In this document: one piece after another, positions 7,645 through 15,458 of the stretch | Position numbering within the stretch: the stretch's first letter is position 1 | How the letters are laid out: each line of letters starts with the position of its first letter | Origin: Hyphomicrobiales bacterium | Lineage (GTDB): Bacteria; Pseudomonadota; Alphaproteobacteria; Rhizobiales; Methyloligellaceae | DNA: 36,565 nucleotides | Direction of reading: 5' to 3' | Assembly: GCA_003228955.1 (NCBI GenBank) | Contig: QIGN01000113.1 | Span: 1 to 36,565 of the forward strand | Notes under the pieces: generated by a model | Told to the model about the DNA's origin: nothing | Databases searched by the model: none | What the model saw: the letters and a program-made list of their open reading frames with translations, nothing else | Made by a program: the position numbers and the translations under genes

Positions 7645-9312
7645 ATGGATGATGAGGCCTCAGTCCGGATTGAGATTAAAGGCGGCGCTGCGCCGGATAT
7701 GACCAGCGCGGACGCCGCCTTGCGCCAACTTGCCGTGGATGCTGAAAACGAGGTCGCCTTCGTGGACTCACCCGACCGCGCCAAACGCGGCATGGGGCAA
7801 CCGCGCAGTCTTACATTTGCAAAAGCCAACATACTTGCTGACCAGATTGCCGTACGGTTTCTGCGCCGCGGTCTGAACACAGGCGACACAATTGCCCTGC
7901 AGATGCCAAATACGATTGAGGCGCCGCTCCTTATCCTGGGCGCCTGGCGCGCCGGGCTGACGGTCTGCCTCATGCCGCTCCTGTGGAGGTTTGATGAAAT
8001 CAATCGGGCCTTCTCCCGGCTAAAACCGAAAGCCGTGGTCACGGTTTCCCGCTATGGGGACGAAATGTCGGCCCGGACACTTGGCGAGGCCGCCGCCAAG
8101 AACCCAAGCGTTCGTTTTGTATTCGCCATTGGCGAGGACCTCCCCGATGGGGTGACACCGATTGACGACTGGATGAGCGAAGAGGGCGCGGAGGATCGCA
8201 AAACTGAATTGCTGCCGGAACCAGCGCCCCTGGACCAGACGGCCCTCATAACCTGGACCGTGCTACAGCAGGCTGCCTGCCCGGTGCCCCGCACCCACGG
8301 TGAAGTTGCCGCGCTGGCCAGAATGTTTTCCAGCCACATGAAATTGGGACCCGGCGGGAGGGTTCTCAACACCTACCCCTATTCCAGCATCGGCGCGGTG
8401 GCCGGCCAGCTGGTTGCGCCCCTCCTGGCGGGGGCACGGACCGTGCTGCACCTGCCATTCAGTTTTGATGTGTTTGTCCGGCAGTTGCAGGAAAATGAAA
8501 TCACCTATACCGCCCTGCCCGCGCCGGTCATCTCGGCCCTGGAAGAACGCTGCGATCTGGGATCATCTGCGCTGCCCCTCGCCCGCATCGGCTGTATCTG
8601 GCCAAATCCCCATGGCGTGGACTCCGGCCTCGACCTGTTTGAACCCCCGCTCCCCGTTTTTGACATCCACAATTTCGCCGAACTGGCGGTACTGGTCCGT
8701 GAAAGAAGCTCCGGCACCGATCCTTCGCTTCTGCCGCTTGGAAAAATTTATCTGCCGGGGGAAGAAGATACCGGGGACCCTGTTCTTGAAATGCGGGTCC
8801 GTGGCGCCGTCATCCATAAAGAAAGCCATCAAGTCTTGAAAGGAACGCTTTGCGTAAGCGGGCGCTCAGTGCCACCGGGCCCGTTACAACCAGCCGGAGC
8901 GCAGGACGGAACCGTAATAGAGGCCGATTCCCACGGCTTTCTCGACACCGGGATCGGCTGCGCCGTGGACGAATCCTTCGCTGGACAGTTCCGCTGCCAG
9001 AAGAGCGAGAATCTGATTTATCACGGCGGCGCGGTGATCGCGGCGAGTGAGCTCGACAAACTCTACGCGGAGTTTCCCGAGTTTCTGGATGCCGCGGCAT
9101 TCGTGCTGGACGATGCTGTCATCGGCGAACGTATCTTCGCCGCGGTGGTGCCAAAACCGGACATTGCGCCATCGCTCGACCGGCTCCGGGAGTTTTTGGA
9201 CCAAAAGAGAGTCGCTCCCTACAAGACACCCGATCAGCTGGTGATTGTGAAATCGATCCCCCGCAGCGGACAAGGAAAGGTGCAGCGCGACCAGATTCTG
9301 GCACATATCTAA
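7645..9312 (+). CDS. ANL-superfamily (acyl-CoA synthetase-like) protein with degenerate ATP site
   Basis: The 555-residue protein has the overall layout of acyl-CoA/aryl-CoA ligases: a large N domain (LTFAKANILADQIAVRFLRR at 56-75, QMPNTIEAPLLILGAWRAG at 86-104), a core domain, and a C-terminal lid with IPRSGQGKVQRDQ at 538-550 containing the usual catalytic Lys (K545). Key ATP-binding motifs are missing. Where YTSGTTGxPKG is expected, residues 201-219 read LITWTVLQQAACPVPRTHG, without the Ser/Thr/Gly loop or Lys. The YGxTE motif appears as FAELA, and the ribose-binding Asp of xTGD is replaced in GFLDTGI. It may have altered chemistry, bind acyl-AMP or CoA without ATP, or be a non-catalytic scaffold. 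The frame is intact and uniform, so this is not an obvious decaying pseudogene. It lies 28 bases after the YejA-like gene and 93 bases before the pseudo-PleD gene. Confidence 0.75.
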   Translation: MDDEASVRIEIKGGAAPDMTSADAALRQLAVDAENEVAFVDSPDRAKRGMGQPRSLTFAKANILADQIAVRFLRRGLNTGDTIALQMPNTIEAPLLILGAWRAGLTVCLMPLLWRFDEINRAFSRLKPKAVVTVSRYGDEMSARTLGEAAAKNPSVRFVFAIGEDLPDGVTPIDDWMSEEGAEDRKTELLPEPAPLDQTALITWTVLQQAACPVPRTHGEVAALARMFSSHMKLGPGGRVLNTYPYSSIGAVAGQLVAPLLAGARTVLHLPFSFDVFVRQLQENEITYTALPAPVISALEERCDLGSSALPLARIGCIWPNPHGVDSGLDLFEPPLPVFDIHNFAELAVLVRERSSGTDPSLLPLGKIYLPGEEDTGDPVLEMRVRGAVIHKESHQVLKGTLCVSGRSVPPGPLQPAGAQDGTVIEADSHGFLDTGIGCAVDESFAGQFRCQKSENLIYHGGAVIAASELDKLYAEFPEFLDAAAFVLDDAVIGERIFAAVVPKPDIAPSLDRLREFLDQKRVAPYKTPDQLVIVKSIPRSGQGKVQRDQILAHI

Positions 9313-9318
9313 AACGCC

Positions 9319-9337
9319 ATTTCATACTTTATGAAAT
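9319..9337. repeat. Perfect inverted repeat between the ANL-like and REC-REC-GGDEF genes
   Basis: ATTTCATA (9319-9326) and TATGAAAT (9330-9337) form a perfect 8-bp inverted repeat around a three-base centre, starting seven bases after the ANL gene's stop. AT-rich flanks and the absence of a T run make an intrinsic terminator unlikely; an operator for a dimeric regulator of the downstream gene is an alternative. The function is not established. Confidence 0.5.
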
Positions 9338-9405
9338 ATTAAACCAATCCGTCCGACACTCCTGCAAAGGGTAATTTCGCTTCGGACAGACGGGAATCCA
9401 GACTC

Positions 9406-10755
9406 ATGCATGGCCCAGCGCGCATCCTCATTGTCGGCAAGGACACAGGCAACGACAAGAAAATGGCGGATGCGCTTGCCGAAGGAGGCTTTGAATGCGC
9501 GATTGGCGATATTGCCCAGAGCGTCGCCGAGTTATGCGGATCGCGCAGACCAGACGTGGTCATCCTCAACATGCAGAGCGCACCGGCACTCAAGGCGCCG
9601 GAGACATTCCTGGCGCTCGGCAAAGCCCTCAAGGCCAGCGCCCTGTCCAGCCATCTGCGCATCATGCTGGTCGGCACCGACAAAAATATGGAACTTGCGG
9701 ACGCGGCGGCCGATATCGACGATCTTCTCATCGGGCCGGTAAATCCGGCGCAAATCTGCCACCGGCTCAGCTCGCTGGTGCGCCTGAATACCATGCATGA
9801 AGAGCATGTCCGGCGACTGAACACATCCGCCAAATACGGGCTCGACGCGCCGGCCGCCGTCGCCCCGCCGAGCCATGTAGACAATGCGACCGTACTTGTC
9901 CTCGGCGACCCGACACAATTTGCCATGATCGAGCATTCGCTGGCCAAACACGCCACACTCATCGGCGCCCTGAGCGAGGGGACCGCGCTCGATTATCTGA
10001 CCCGGCGAAATTTTGATGCCGTACTCATCAATGCAGCCGCCTCGGTCCAGCCTCATATCGATTTCGCCAAGGCGGTCCGCAGCCAATCACGGCTGTTCAA
10101 CCTGCCGATCGTCTTGCTGGCCGAACGAAACGAGTTGGAGAAATGCCCTCAGGTCTTTGAGTCGGACATCACCGACACGATCGCAAAGCCCTACTCCTGC
10201 GACGAGTTGAGGATTCGGATCAATCTATTGGTGCGGGAGTCCCGCTTCCGCGACTCACTCAAGAAGATATATCAACAGGCCAAACACCTTGCGACAAGTG
10301 ACGCACTGACAGGTCTCTACAGCCGGGGCTTTGCGCTTGAGCATATTACGACCATGGTAAGGGATGCAAAGAAGACCAGCCAGGGATTCTCCCTGGCGAA
10401 TCTCTCAATCGCGAATATGCCGGAAATCAATGAAACGCTGGGTTTTGCCTCCGGAGACCGGATTATCAGGCAGGTCGGCGAAGTGATCAGTTTGCTGATC
10501 CGGGGCGAGGACATGGCGGCCCGGTATTCCGGTACCGAGTTCATTCTCGCATTGCCCGACACGCCGGTGGAGCGCGCCCGGAAAGCCATCCTCAGAATCA
10601 ACGGCGTTGTCGCGCACACGGAATTCGCGGTGGAGGGGCATAACGCACCGGTCTTTGTGCGGCTGGAGACCCGCCTGGCAGGCTACCAGAAGGATGATAC
10701 CGCTGAGACTGTCGTCAAGCGAAGCCGCACCGTGGACCTCAAGGCCGCAGCCTGA
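9406..10755 (+). CDS. Degenerate PleD/PopA-like REC-REC-GGDEF protein with intact c-di-GMP I-site
   Basis: The 449-residue protein has two receiver-like domains (about 5-125 and 162-277) and a C-terminal GGDEF-like domain (about 296-440) after DALTGLYSRGFALEH, the layout of PleD and PopA. Both receivers lack the phospho-acceptor: the position normally occupied by Asp is Asn55 in VVILNM and Asn209 in AVLINA. REC1 also lacks the conserved Lys (GPVNP), whereas REC2 keeps KPYSCDEL. The GG(D/E)EF signature is SGTEF at 375-379, so diguanylate cyclase activity is unlikely. Yet the inhibitory-site motif RxxD is present as R366-G-E-D369, exactly five residues before the signature, as in active PleD. 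This points to a c-di-GMP-binding effector, comparable to Caulobacter PopA, which uses its I-site to bind c-di-GMP and recruits cell-cycle factors. Loss of both phosphorylation sites suggests signalling without a histidine kinase. Partners are unknown. Confidence 0.85.
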   Translation: MHGPARILIVGKDTGNDKKMADALAEGGFECAIGDIAQSVAELCGSRRPDVVILNMQSAPALKAPETFLALGKALKASALSSHLRIMLVGTDKNMELADAAADIDDLLIGPVNPAQICHRLSSLVRLNTMHEEHVRRLNTSAKYGLDAPAAVAPPSHVDNATVLVLGDPTQFAMIEHSLAKHATLIGALSEGTALDYLTRRNFDAVLINAAASVQPHIDFAKAVRSQSRLFNLPIVLLAERNELEKCPQVFESDITDTIAKPYSCDELRIRINLLVRESRFRDSLKKIYQQAKHLATSDALTGLYSRGFALEHITTMVRDAKKTSQGFSLANLSIANMPEINETLGFASGDRIIRQVGEVISLLIRGEDMAARYSGTEFILALPDTPVERARKAILRINGVVAHTEFAVEGHNAPVFVRLETRLAGYQKDDTAETVVKRSRTVDLKAAA

Positions 10756-10798
10756 TAATCACATATCCCCGTGTTTGTATCAGGTATGATGAATTCCA

Positions 10799-11470
10799 AT
10801 GCGCGAAATAGATGTCCTGACCATTGATGTGGTTTCCGATGTGATGTGCCCATGGTGCTATATCGGTAAGCGGCGGCTCGACAGGGCGCAGGTTCTGGCG
10901 CCGGATATCGAACCGGTCGTCCGCTGGCGGCCGTTTCAACTGGATGCGACAATCCCCGCCAATGGCATGGACCGGCAGGACTATCTCGACAAAAAATTTG
11001 GCCGGGACAAAGCTGCGGAAATGTATGCGCAGATCAAGGAAACCGGCGAAGTCGAGGGCATCCAATTTGCATTCGACCGCATTACAAAATCCCCCAACAC
11101 GATGAATGCGCACCGGCTGATCCGCTGGGCCGAGGTCGGCCATCAGCAGGACGCCGTGGTGGAGAGCCTGTTCGAGCTCTACTTCACCGAAGGAGAAGAC
11201 ATTGGCGAGACTCCTGTTTTGCTTGGTGCGGCCCGGGAGGCAAGAATGGATACCGGTCTTGTGGAAGAAGTGCTGGCCACTGACAGGGACGTGGATGAAG
11301 TCAAGAAGGAGATTGAACTCGCCCATGAACTTGGCGTGCAGGGCGTCCCCACATTCATCATAGACCAGCAGCATATTCTGGTTGGCGCGCAGCGCGCCGA
11401 GTTGCTGGCCGACGCATTGGTGCAGATTTCCCAGGAACCGAGTTTCGGCGACGAAGAAGGACTGGGCTAA
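10799..11470 (+). CDS. DsbA-family oxidoreductase of the FrnE / 2-hydroxychromene-2-carboxylate isomerase type
   Basis: The 223-residue protein has a thioredoxin fold with a large helical insertion. The redox motif C17-P-W-C20 follows the first strand (DVVSDVMCPWCYIGKRRL), and the cis-Pro loop is GVQGVPTFII with Pro184. The segment AHRLIRWAEVGHQ and the LFELYFTEGEDIGE block are typical of FrnE-like proteins. There is no signal peptide, so it is cytoplasmic, unlike classical DsbA. Family members act as thiol-disulfide oxidoreductases or isomerases, with roles in oxidative stress reported for Deinococcus FrnE; the substrate here is unknown. It lies 43 bases after the pseudo-PleD gene on the same strand and converges on mfd with only 11 bases between stops. 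Confidence 0.87.
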   Translation: MREIDVLTIDVVSDVMCPWCYIGKRRLDRAQVLAPDIEPVVRWRPFQLDATIPANGMDRQDYLDKKFGRDKAAEMYAQIKETGEVEGIQFAFDRITKSPNTMNAHRLIRWAEVGHQQDAVVESLFELYFTEGEDIGETPVLLGAAREARMDTGLVEEVLATDRDVDEVKKEIELAHELGVQGVPTFIIDQQHILVGAQRAELLADALVQISQEPSFGDEEGLG

Positions 11471-11481
11471 GGGCAAAACCT

Positions 11482-14400
11482 TCAGGCTGCCTTGCGTCCC
11501 TTTTCGGCCAGCTCGGCCAGTTGCCGCAAGATCGCCCGCGCGCCGCTTAGTCTTTGCGCCGGTTCTTTCCAGTCACCCTTCAGAACCAGCCGGTGATCGG
11601 GCTGAAGCCGCATCCGCCCGGCCTCTCGCGTGATAAGCGCGATCAGCCCTTCGGGATTGGCAAACCGATTGTCACGAAAAGCAATGACGGCGCCGCGCGG
11701 ACCCGCTTCCACTTCCGATACGCTGGCCCGCCGGCACAAAGCCTTGATCTGAACGATATCGAGGAGGTGCTTGACTTCATCGGGCAGCGGCCCGAAGCGG
11801 TCCAGCAGTTCCGCCGCGAAGCCCTCGATTTCAGTTGCCGAGTTGACTTCCGACAGCCGCCGGTAGAGACCGAGCCGCACCTGCAAATCGGGCACATAAT
11901 TTTCCGGCAGCAACACGGATGTCCCCAGCGCAATGCGCGGCGACCACTGATCCTCCAGTTCCGCCGCGCCGCCGCCTTTCAGCCCGGCAACAGCCTCTTC
12001 GAGCATGGACTGATAAAGCTCAAAGCCAACTTCCTTGATGTGCCCGGACTGCTCCTCGCCCAGCAGGTTTCCCGCTCCCCGGATATCCAGATCGTGGCTT
12101 GCTAGTGAAAAACCCGCACCCAGCGTGTCGAGGGATTGCAGCACCTTGAGGCGCTTTTCCGCCGCCGGTGTCAGCTTGGTCCCGTCGGGTAGGGTAAAAT
12201 AGGCATAGGCGCGCGTTTTGGAGCGCCCGACACGGCCCCTTAGCTGATACAGCTGCGACAGTCCGAAGCGGTCGGCGCGATGCACGATCAAAGTGTTGGC
12301 GGTGGAAATATCGAGACCGGACTCGATGATCGTCGTGCTCAGCAGAACGTCATATTGCCGGTCATAGAACCCGGCCATTACATCTTCCAGCTCCGCTGAA
12401 CCCATTTTCCCGTGGGCGCGGGCGACTTTCAGCTCGGGAATATGCTCCGCCAGAAACGCCCCCGCGCCATCCAGATCGGCAATGCGCGGACATACATAAA
12501 AGCTCTGTCCGCCGCGAAACCGCTCCCGCAGCAGCGCCTCGCGCAGGATCATGGGGTCGAAGGGCGTGACATAGGTGCGCACGGCCAGGCGGTCCACGGG
12601 CGGCGTGGCGATGAGGGAGAGTTCCCGCACACCCGACAGCGCCAGTTGCAGCGTGCGCGGAATGGGGGTCGCGGTGAGCGTCAGCACATGCACATCCTCA
12701 CGCAATCGTTTGAGGCGCTCTTTGTGCTGCACGCCGAAATGCTGCTCTTCATCAATAATCAGCTGCCCGAGATCGGCGAACTCGATGGAATTCCCGAGCA
12801 GCGCATGGGTGCCGATGACAATATCGATGTGACCGCTCCTGATGCCCTCCTTGACCCTTTCAAGTTCGCGCGGTGTCACCATGCGCGACGCCTGCGCAAT
12901 ATTGACCGGCAGACCGGCGAAACGCTCGCAAAAGGTCTGATAGTGCTGGCGCACCAGCAAGGTGGTCGGAGCGACGAGCGCGACCTGGCTGCCGGCCATG
13001 GCGGTCACAAGCGCCGAGCGAAGCGCCACTTCCGTCTTGCCAAACCCGACATCGCCGCAAATCAGGCGGTCCATGGGACGCCCGGATGCAAGATCGGAAA
13101 GCACATCGGCAATACTCGACGCCTGGTCTTCGGTCTCCTCAAACGCGAATCCGGAGCAAAACTCCTGATAGACCCCTTCGGGCGTCTCGAACACTGGCGC
13201 GCGTTTGAGTTCGCGCGCTGCCGCAACTCCGATCAGCTTGTCGGCAATTTCGAGAATGCGCTTCTTCAGCCGCGCCTTGCGGGACTGCCACGCGACCCCG
13301 CCCAGCTTGTCGAGTGTGGCGCCGGCCTCATCGGAGCCGTAGCGGGTGAGAAGCTCGATATTCTCAACCGGCAGATAGAGGCGGTCACCGCCCTGATAGG
13401 TCAGCTCCATGCAGTCATGGGGCGCGCCGGCCGCATCGATGATCTTCAGGCCCTCGAAGCGGGCAATGCCATGTTCGGCATGGACCACAAGATCGCCCGA
13501 CCCAATGCTGGAGACCTCGGTCAGAACCTTTGCGCCGCGGCGCGACCTGGTTTTCCGGATCAGGCGATCTCCAAGAATATCCTGCTCGGAGATGATTGCG
13601 AAATCCGGCGTTTCGAACCCTGTCTCCAGGCCGAGCACCCCAAGTGCCGTCGTCCCTTTTGGCAGCCCCGATAATTCCGCAAATGAATCGATCTGCGCGG
13701 TCGCCTCCAGACCATGGTCATTCAGCAGTTTCTCGAGCCGCTCGCGCGCGCCCTTGCTCCAGCAGGCGACGAGCGGGCGCCGGGTCCCGGAATTGAGTTT
13801 CCCTATATGTTCCACGACCACGTCAAATATATTGGTGCCTTCGCGCGCGCGTTCCGCGGCAAATGAGCGCCCGACGCGCCCGCCTAGCGAAACGACCCTC
13901 CCCGAGCCCTTCCCCTGAGGCACCTCAAAGGGGGAAAAAGTCACTACCTGGCGCGCGGCCAGCGCGTCGTTCCAGTCCTGCGTGTCCAGAAACATCCCTT
14001 TCGGCGGAACGGGCTTGTAAGGCGGCGCACCGAAACTTTTCTGCTCCAGAGAGGCGGCGCGCGATTGATGGTGATCGGCGATCTGTTCCGCGCGTTTCTC
14101 CCGCGCCTCCTCGACCAGACGGTCGCAGCTCACCAGCGCGCCCGGCACATAATCGAACAGGGTCTCAAGGCGCTCATGAAACAGCGGCAGCCAATGCTCC
14201 ATCCCCTGATAGCGCGTCTGGGCCGATATGGCCTCATAGAGCGGATCGGCGCTGGTCACCGGGCCGAACAGTTCCACATAGCGCTGGCGGAAGCCGCTGA
14301 CCGTATCGGCGTTCAATATCGCCTCGCTGACGGGGAGCAGAAGAACATCGCTCAGGTTCTTTGTCGTGCGCTGGGTTTCGGTGTCAAACTCCCGGATCGT

Positions 14401-15015
14401 TTCCAGCGTATCGCCGAAGAAATCGAGCCGGACAGGCCTCTTCCTGCCCGGCGGAAACAAATCCGCTATGCCACCGCGTACCGCATATTCTCCCGGCTCC
14501 ATTACATTGCCCGTGCGAATGTAGCCGGTTGATTCAAGGCGTGCGGTAAGGCCATCCATGCCGGGCGCGGATCCCGCCGCCAACCGCAAAACCGCCTGTT
14601 CCATAAACGCACGCGGGGGCACGCGCTGCACGGCTGCGTTAACGCTGGTCAGCACAATCACTGCCCCCGAACCGCTCCCGCCTTGTGATCGCGTCAGTTC
14701 CGCAAGCGCCGCGAGGCGGCGGCTGGCAATGTCCCCATTGGGCGAAATACGGTCATATGGCACGCAATCCCACGCCGGAAAAACAATCGTCCTGATATTG
14801 CCGCCGCCAAAGAATTCCAGCCCCGCCCTGAGCGCGGAGATGCGCTTGTCATCGCGGGCGATGTGCAGAATTGTTGCGGGCTTCGCAGGGTCGCTTGCCG
14901 CCAGGGCCTGTGCGATTTCCGCGAGCGCCAGCGCATCCAGCCCCTCTGGCGTGGCGGCCAGGGTCTGCGCGCCCCGGGCCTCGAGAATCTCTTGCACCGG
15001 AATGATGGAGTTCAT
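11482..15015 (-). CDS. mfd: Transcription-repair coupling factor Mfd
   Basis: At 1177 residues this is full length for Mfd. The N-terminal UvrB-homology region includes VFPAWDCVPYDRISPNGD. The RNA-polymerase-interacting domain lies around 500-560 (GDLVVHAEHGIARFEGL). The translocase module has Walker A GDVGFGKTE (654-662), the DEEQ box at 755-758 and motif TATPIPRTLQ, followed by the TRG region with LYQLRGRVGRS shared with RecG. The enzyme displaces RNA polymerase stalled at DNA lesions and recruits UvrA for nucleotide excision repair. It is preceded on the same strand by sdhE, 27 bases away, and both diverge from recG. This order is common in alphaproteobacteria as I remember it. A 420-residue open frame on the opposite strand inside it is a codon-bias shadow. 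Confidence 0.98.
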   Translation of the reverse strand: MNSIIPVQEILEARGAQTLAATPEGLDALALAEIAQALAASDPAKPATILHIARDDKRISALRAGLEFFGGGNIRTIVFPAWDCVPYDRISPNGDIASRRLAALAELTRSQGGSGSGAVIVLTSVNAAVQRVPPRAFMEQAVLRLAAGSAPGMDGLTARLESTGYIRTGNVMEPGEYAVRGGIADLFPPGRKRPVRLDFFGDTLETIREFDTETQRTTKNLSDVLLLPVSEAILNADTVSGFRQRYVELFGPVTSADPLYEAISAQTRYQGMEHWLPLFHERLETLFDYVPGALVSCDRLVEEAREKRAEQIADHHQSRAASLEQKSFGAPPYKPVPPKGMFLDTQDWNDALAARQVVTFSPFEVPQGKGSGRVVSLGGRVGRSFAAERAREGTNIFDVVVEHIGKLNSGTRRPLVACWSKGARERLEKLLNDHGLEATAQIDSFAELSGLPKGTTALGVLGLETGFETPDFAIISEQDILGDRLIRKTRSRRGAKVLTEVSSIGSGDLVVHAEHGIARFEGLKIIDAAGAPHDCMELTYQGGDRLYLPVENIELLTRYGSDEAGATLDKLGGVAWQSRKARLKKRILEIADKLIGVAAARELKRAPVFETPEGVYQEFCSGFAFEETEDQASSIADVLSDLASGRPMDRLICGDVGFGKTEVALRSALVTAMAGSQVALVAPTTLLVRQHYQTFCERFAGLPVNIAQASRMVTPRELERVKEGIRSGHIDIVIGTHALLGNSIEFADLGQLIIDEEQHFGVQHKERLKRLREDVHVLTLTATPIPRTLQLALSGVRELSLIATPPVDRLAVRTYVTPFDPMILREALLRERFRGGQSFYVCPRIADLDGAGAFLAEHIPELKVARAHGKMGSAELEDVMAGFYDRQYDVLLSTTIIESGLDISTANTLIVHRADRFGLSQLYQLRGRVGRSKTRAYAYFTLPDGTKLTPAAEKRLKVLQSLDTLGAGFSLASHDLDIRGAGNLLGEEQSGHIKEVGFELYQSMLEEAVAGLKGGGAAELEDQWSPRIALGTSVLLPENYVPDLQVRLGLYRRLSEVNSATEIEGFAAELLDRFGPLPDEVKHLLDIVQIKALCRRASVSEVEAGPRGAVIAFRDNRFANPEGLIALITREAGRMRLQPDHRLVLKGDWKEPAQRLSGARAILRQLAELAEKGRKAA

Positions 15016-15042
15016 CTGGCCATACTCAATATTTCCGGCGCC

Positions 15043-15327
15043 CTAGAGATCATGAAACCGCTTCAACCGCGCAACAAATTCGCCCGCTTTCCCCCCGGGC
15101 GCGGGGCAGTCCGGAACAAGCAGCCAGTTTTCGATGTCCGGATCGGGCAAGGCAAGAAACTCCTCGAAGTCCTTTAATTCCGCATCGTCCATCTTGTCGG
15201 CCTCGCTCTTGGCAAAGCGGCCCAGAAGCCAGTCCATTTCCTTGGTCCCGCGATGACCCGCCCGATATCTGGCGCGCCGGCGGAGGGCATCTAGATCGTT
15301 TTCCATGTCGTTGCGCGTATCAGCCAT
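15043..15327 (-). CDS. sdhE: FAD assembly factor SdhE (Sdh5/YgfY family)
   Basis: The 94-residue product contains the diagnostic motif of the family as HRGTKEMDWLLGRF at about 24-37, with the RGxxE core that contacts the flavoprotein. The acidic helix DDAELKDFEEFLALPDPDI and the closing tryptophan/proline segment ENWLLVPDC also fit. SdhE promotes covalent attachment of FAD to SdhA of succinate dehydrogenase and to the fumarate reductase flavoprotein, in the cytoplasm. It is the first gene of a probable sdhE-mfd transcript, diverging from recG over 131 bases. The length is normal. Confidence 0.92.
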   Translation of the reverse strand: MADTRNDMENDLDALRRRARYRAGHRGTKEMDWLLGRFAKSEADKMDDAELKDFEEFLALPDPDIENWLLVPDCPAPGGKAGEFVARLKRFHDL

Positions 15328-15458
15328 TGGGTCCAGGCTTGGGAAGCATTAGTCTTGCGTTGCCACCCGCGCCATATACTCCCCCGGAGCCGCGCTGTCA
15401 GCCACGGATCGGCGGGGCGTGAACCTACGGCCGGAAAACTTCAGGGAACAGCTATCCA

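Noticed and set aside
12412-13674. 420-codon open frame opposite mfd
   Set aside because: It lies entirely inside mfd on the other strand, has low-complexity composition and no recognisable domain; this is the usual GC-rich antisense frame.
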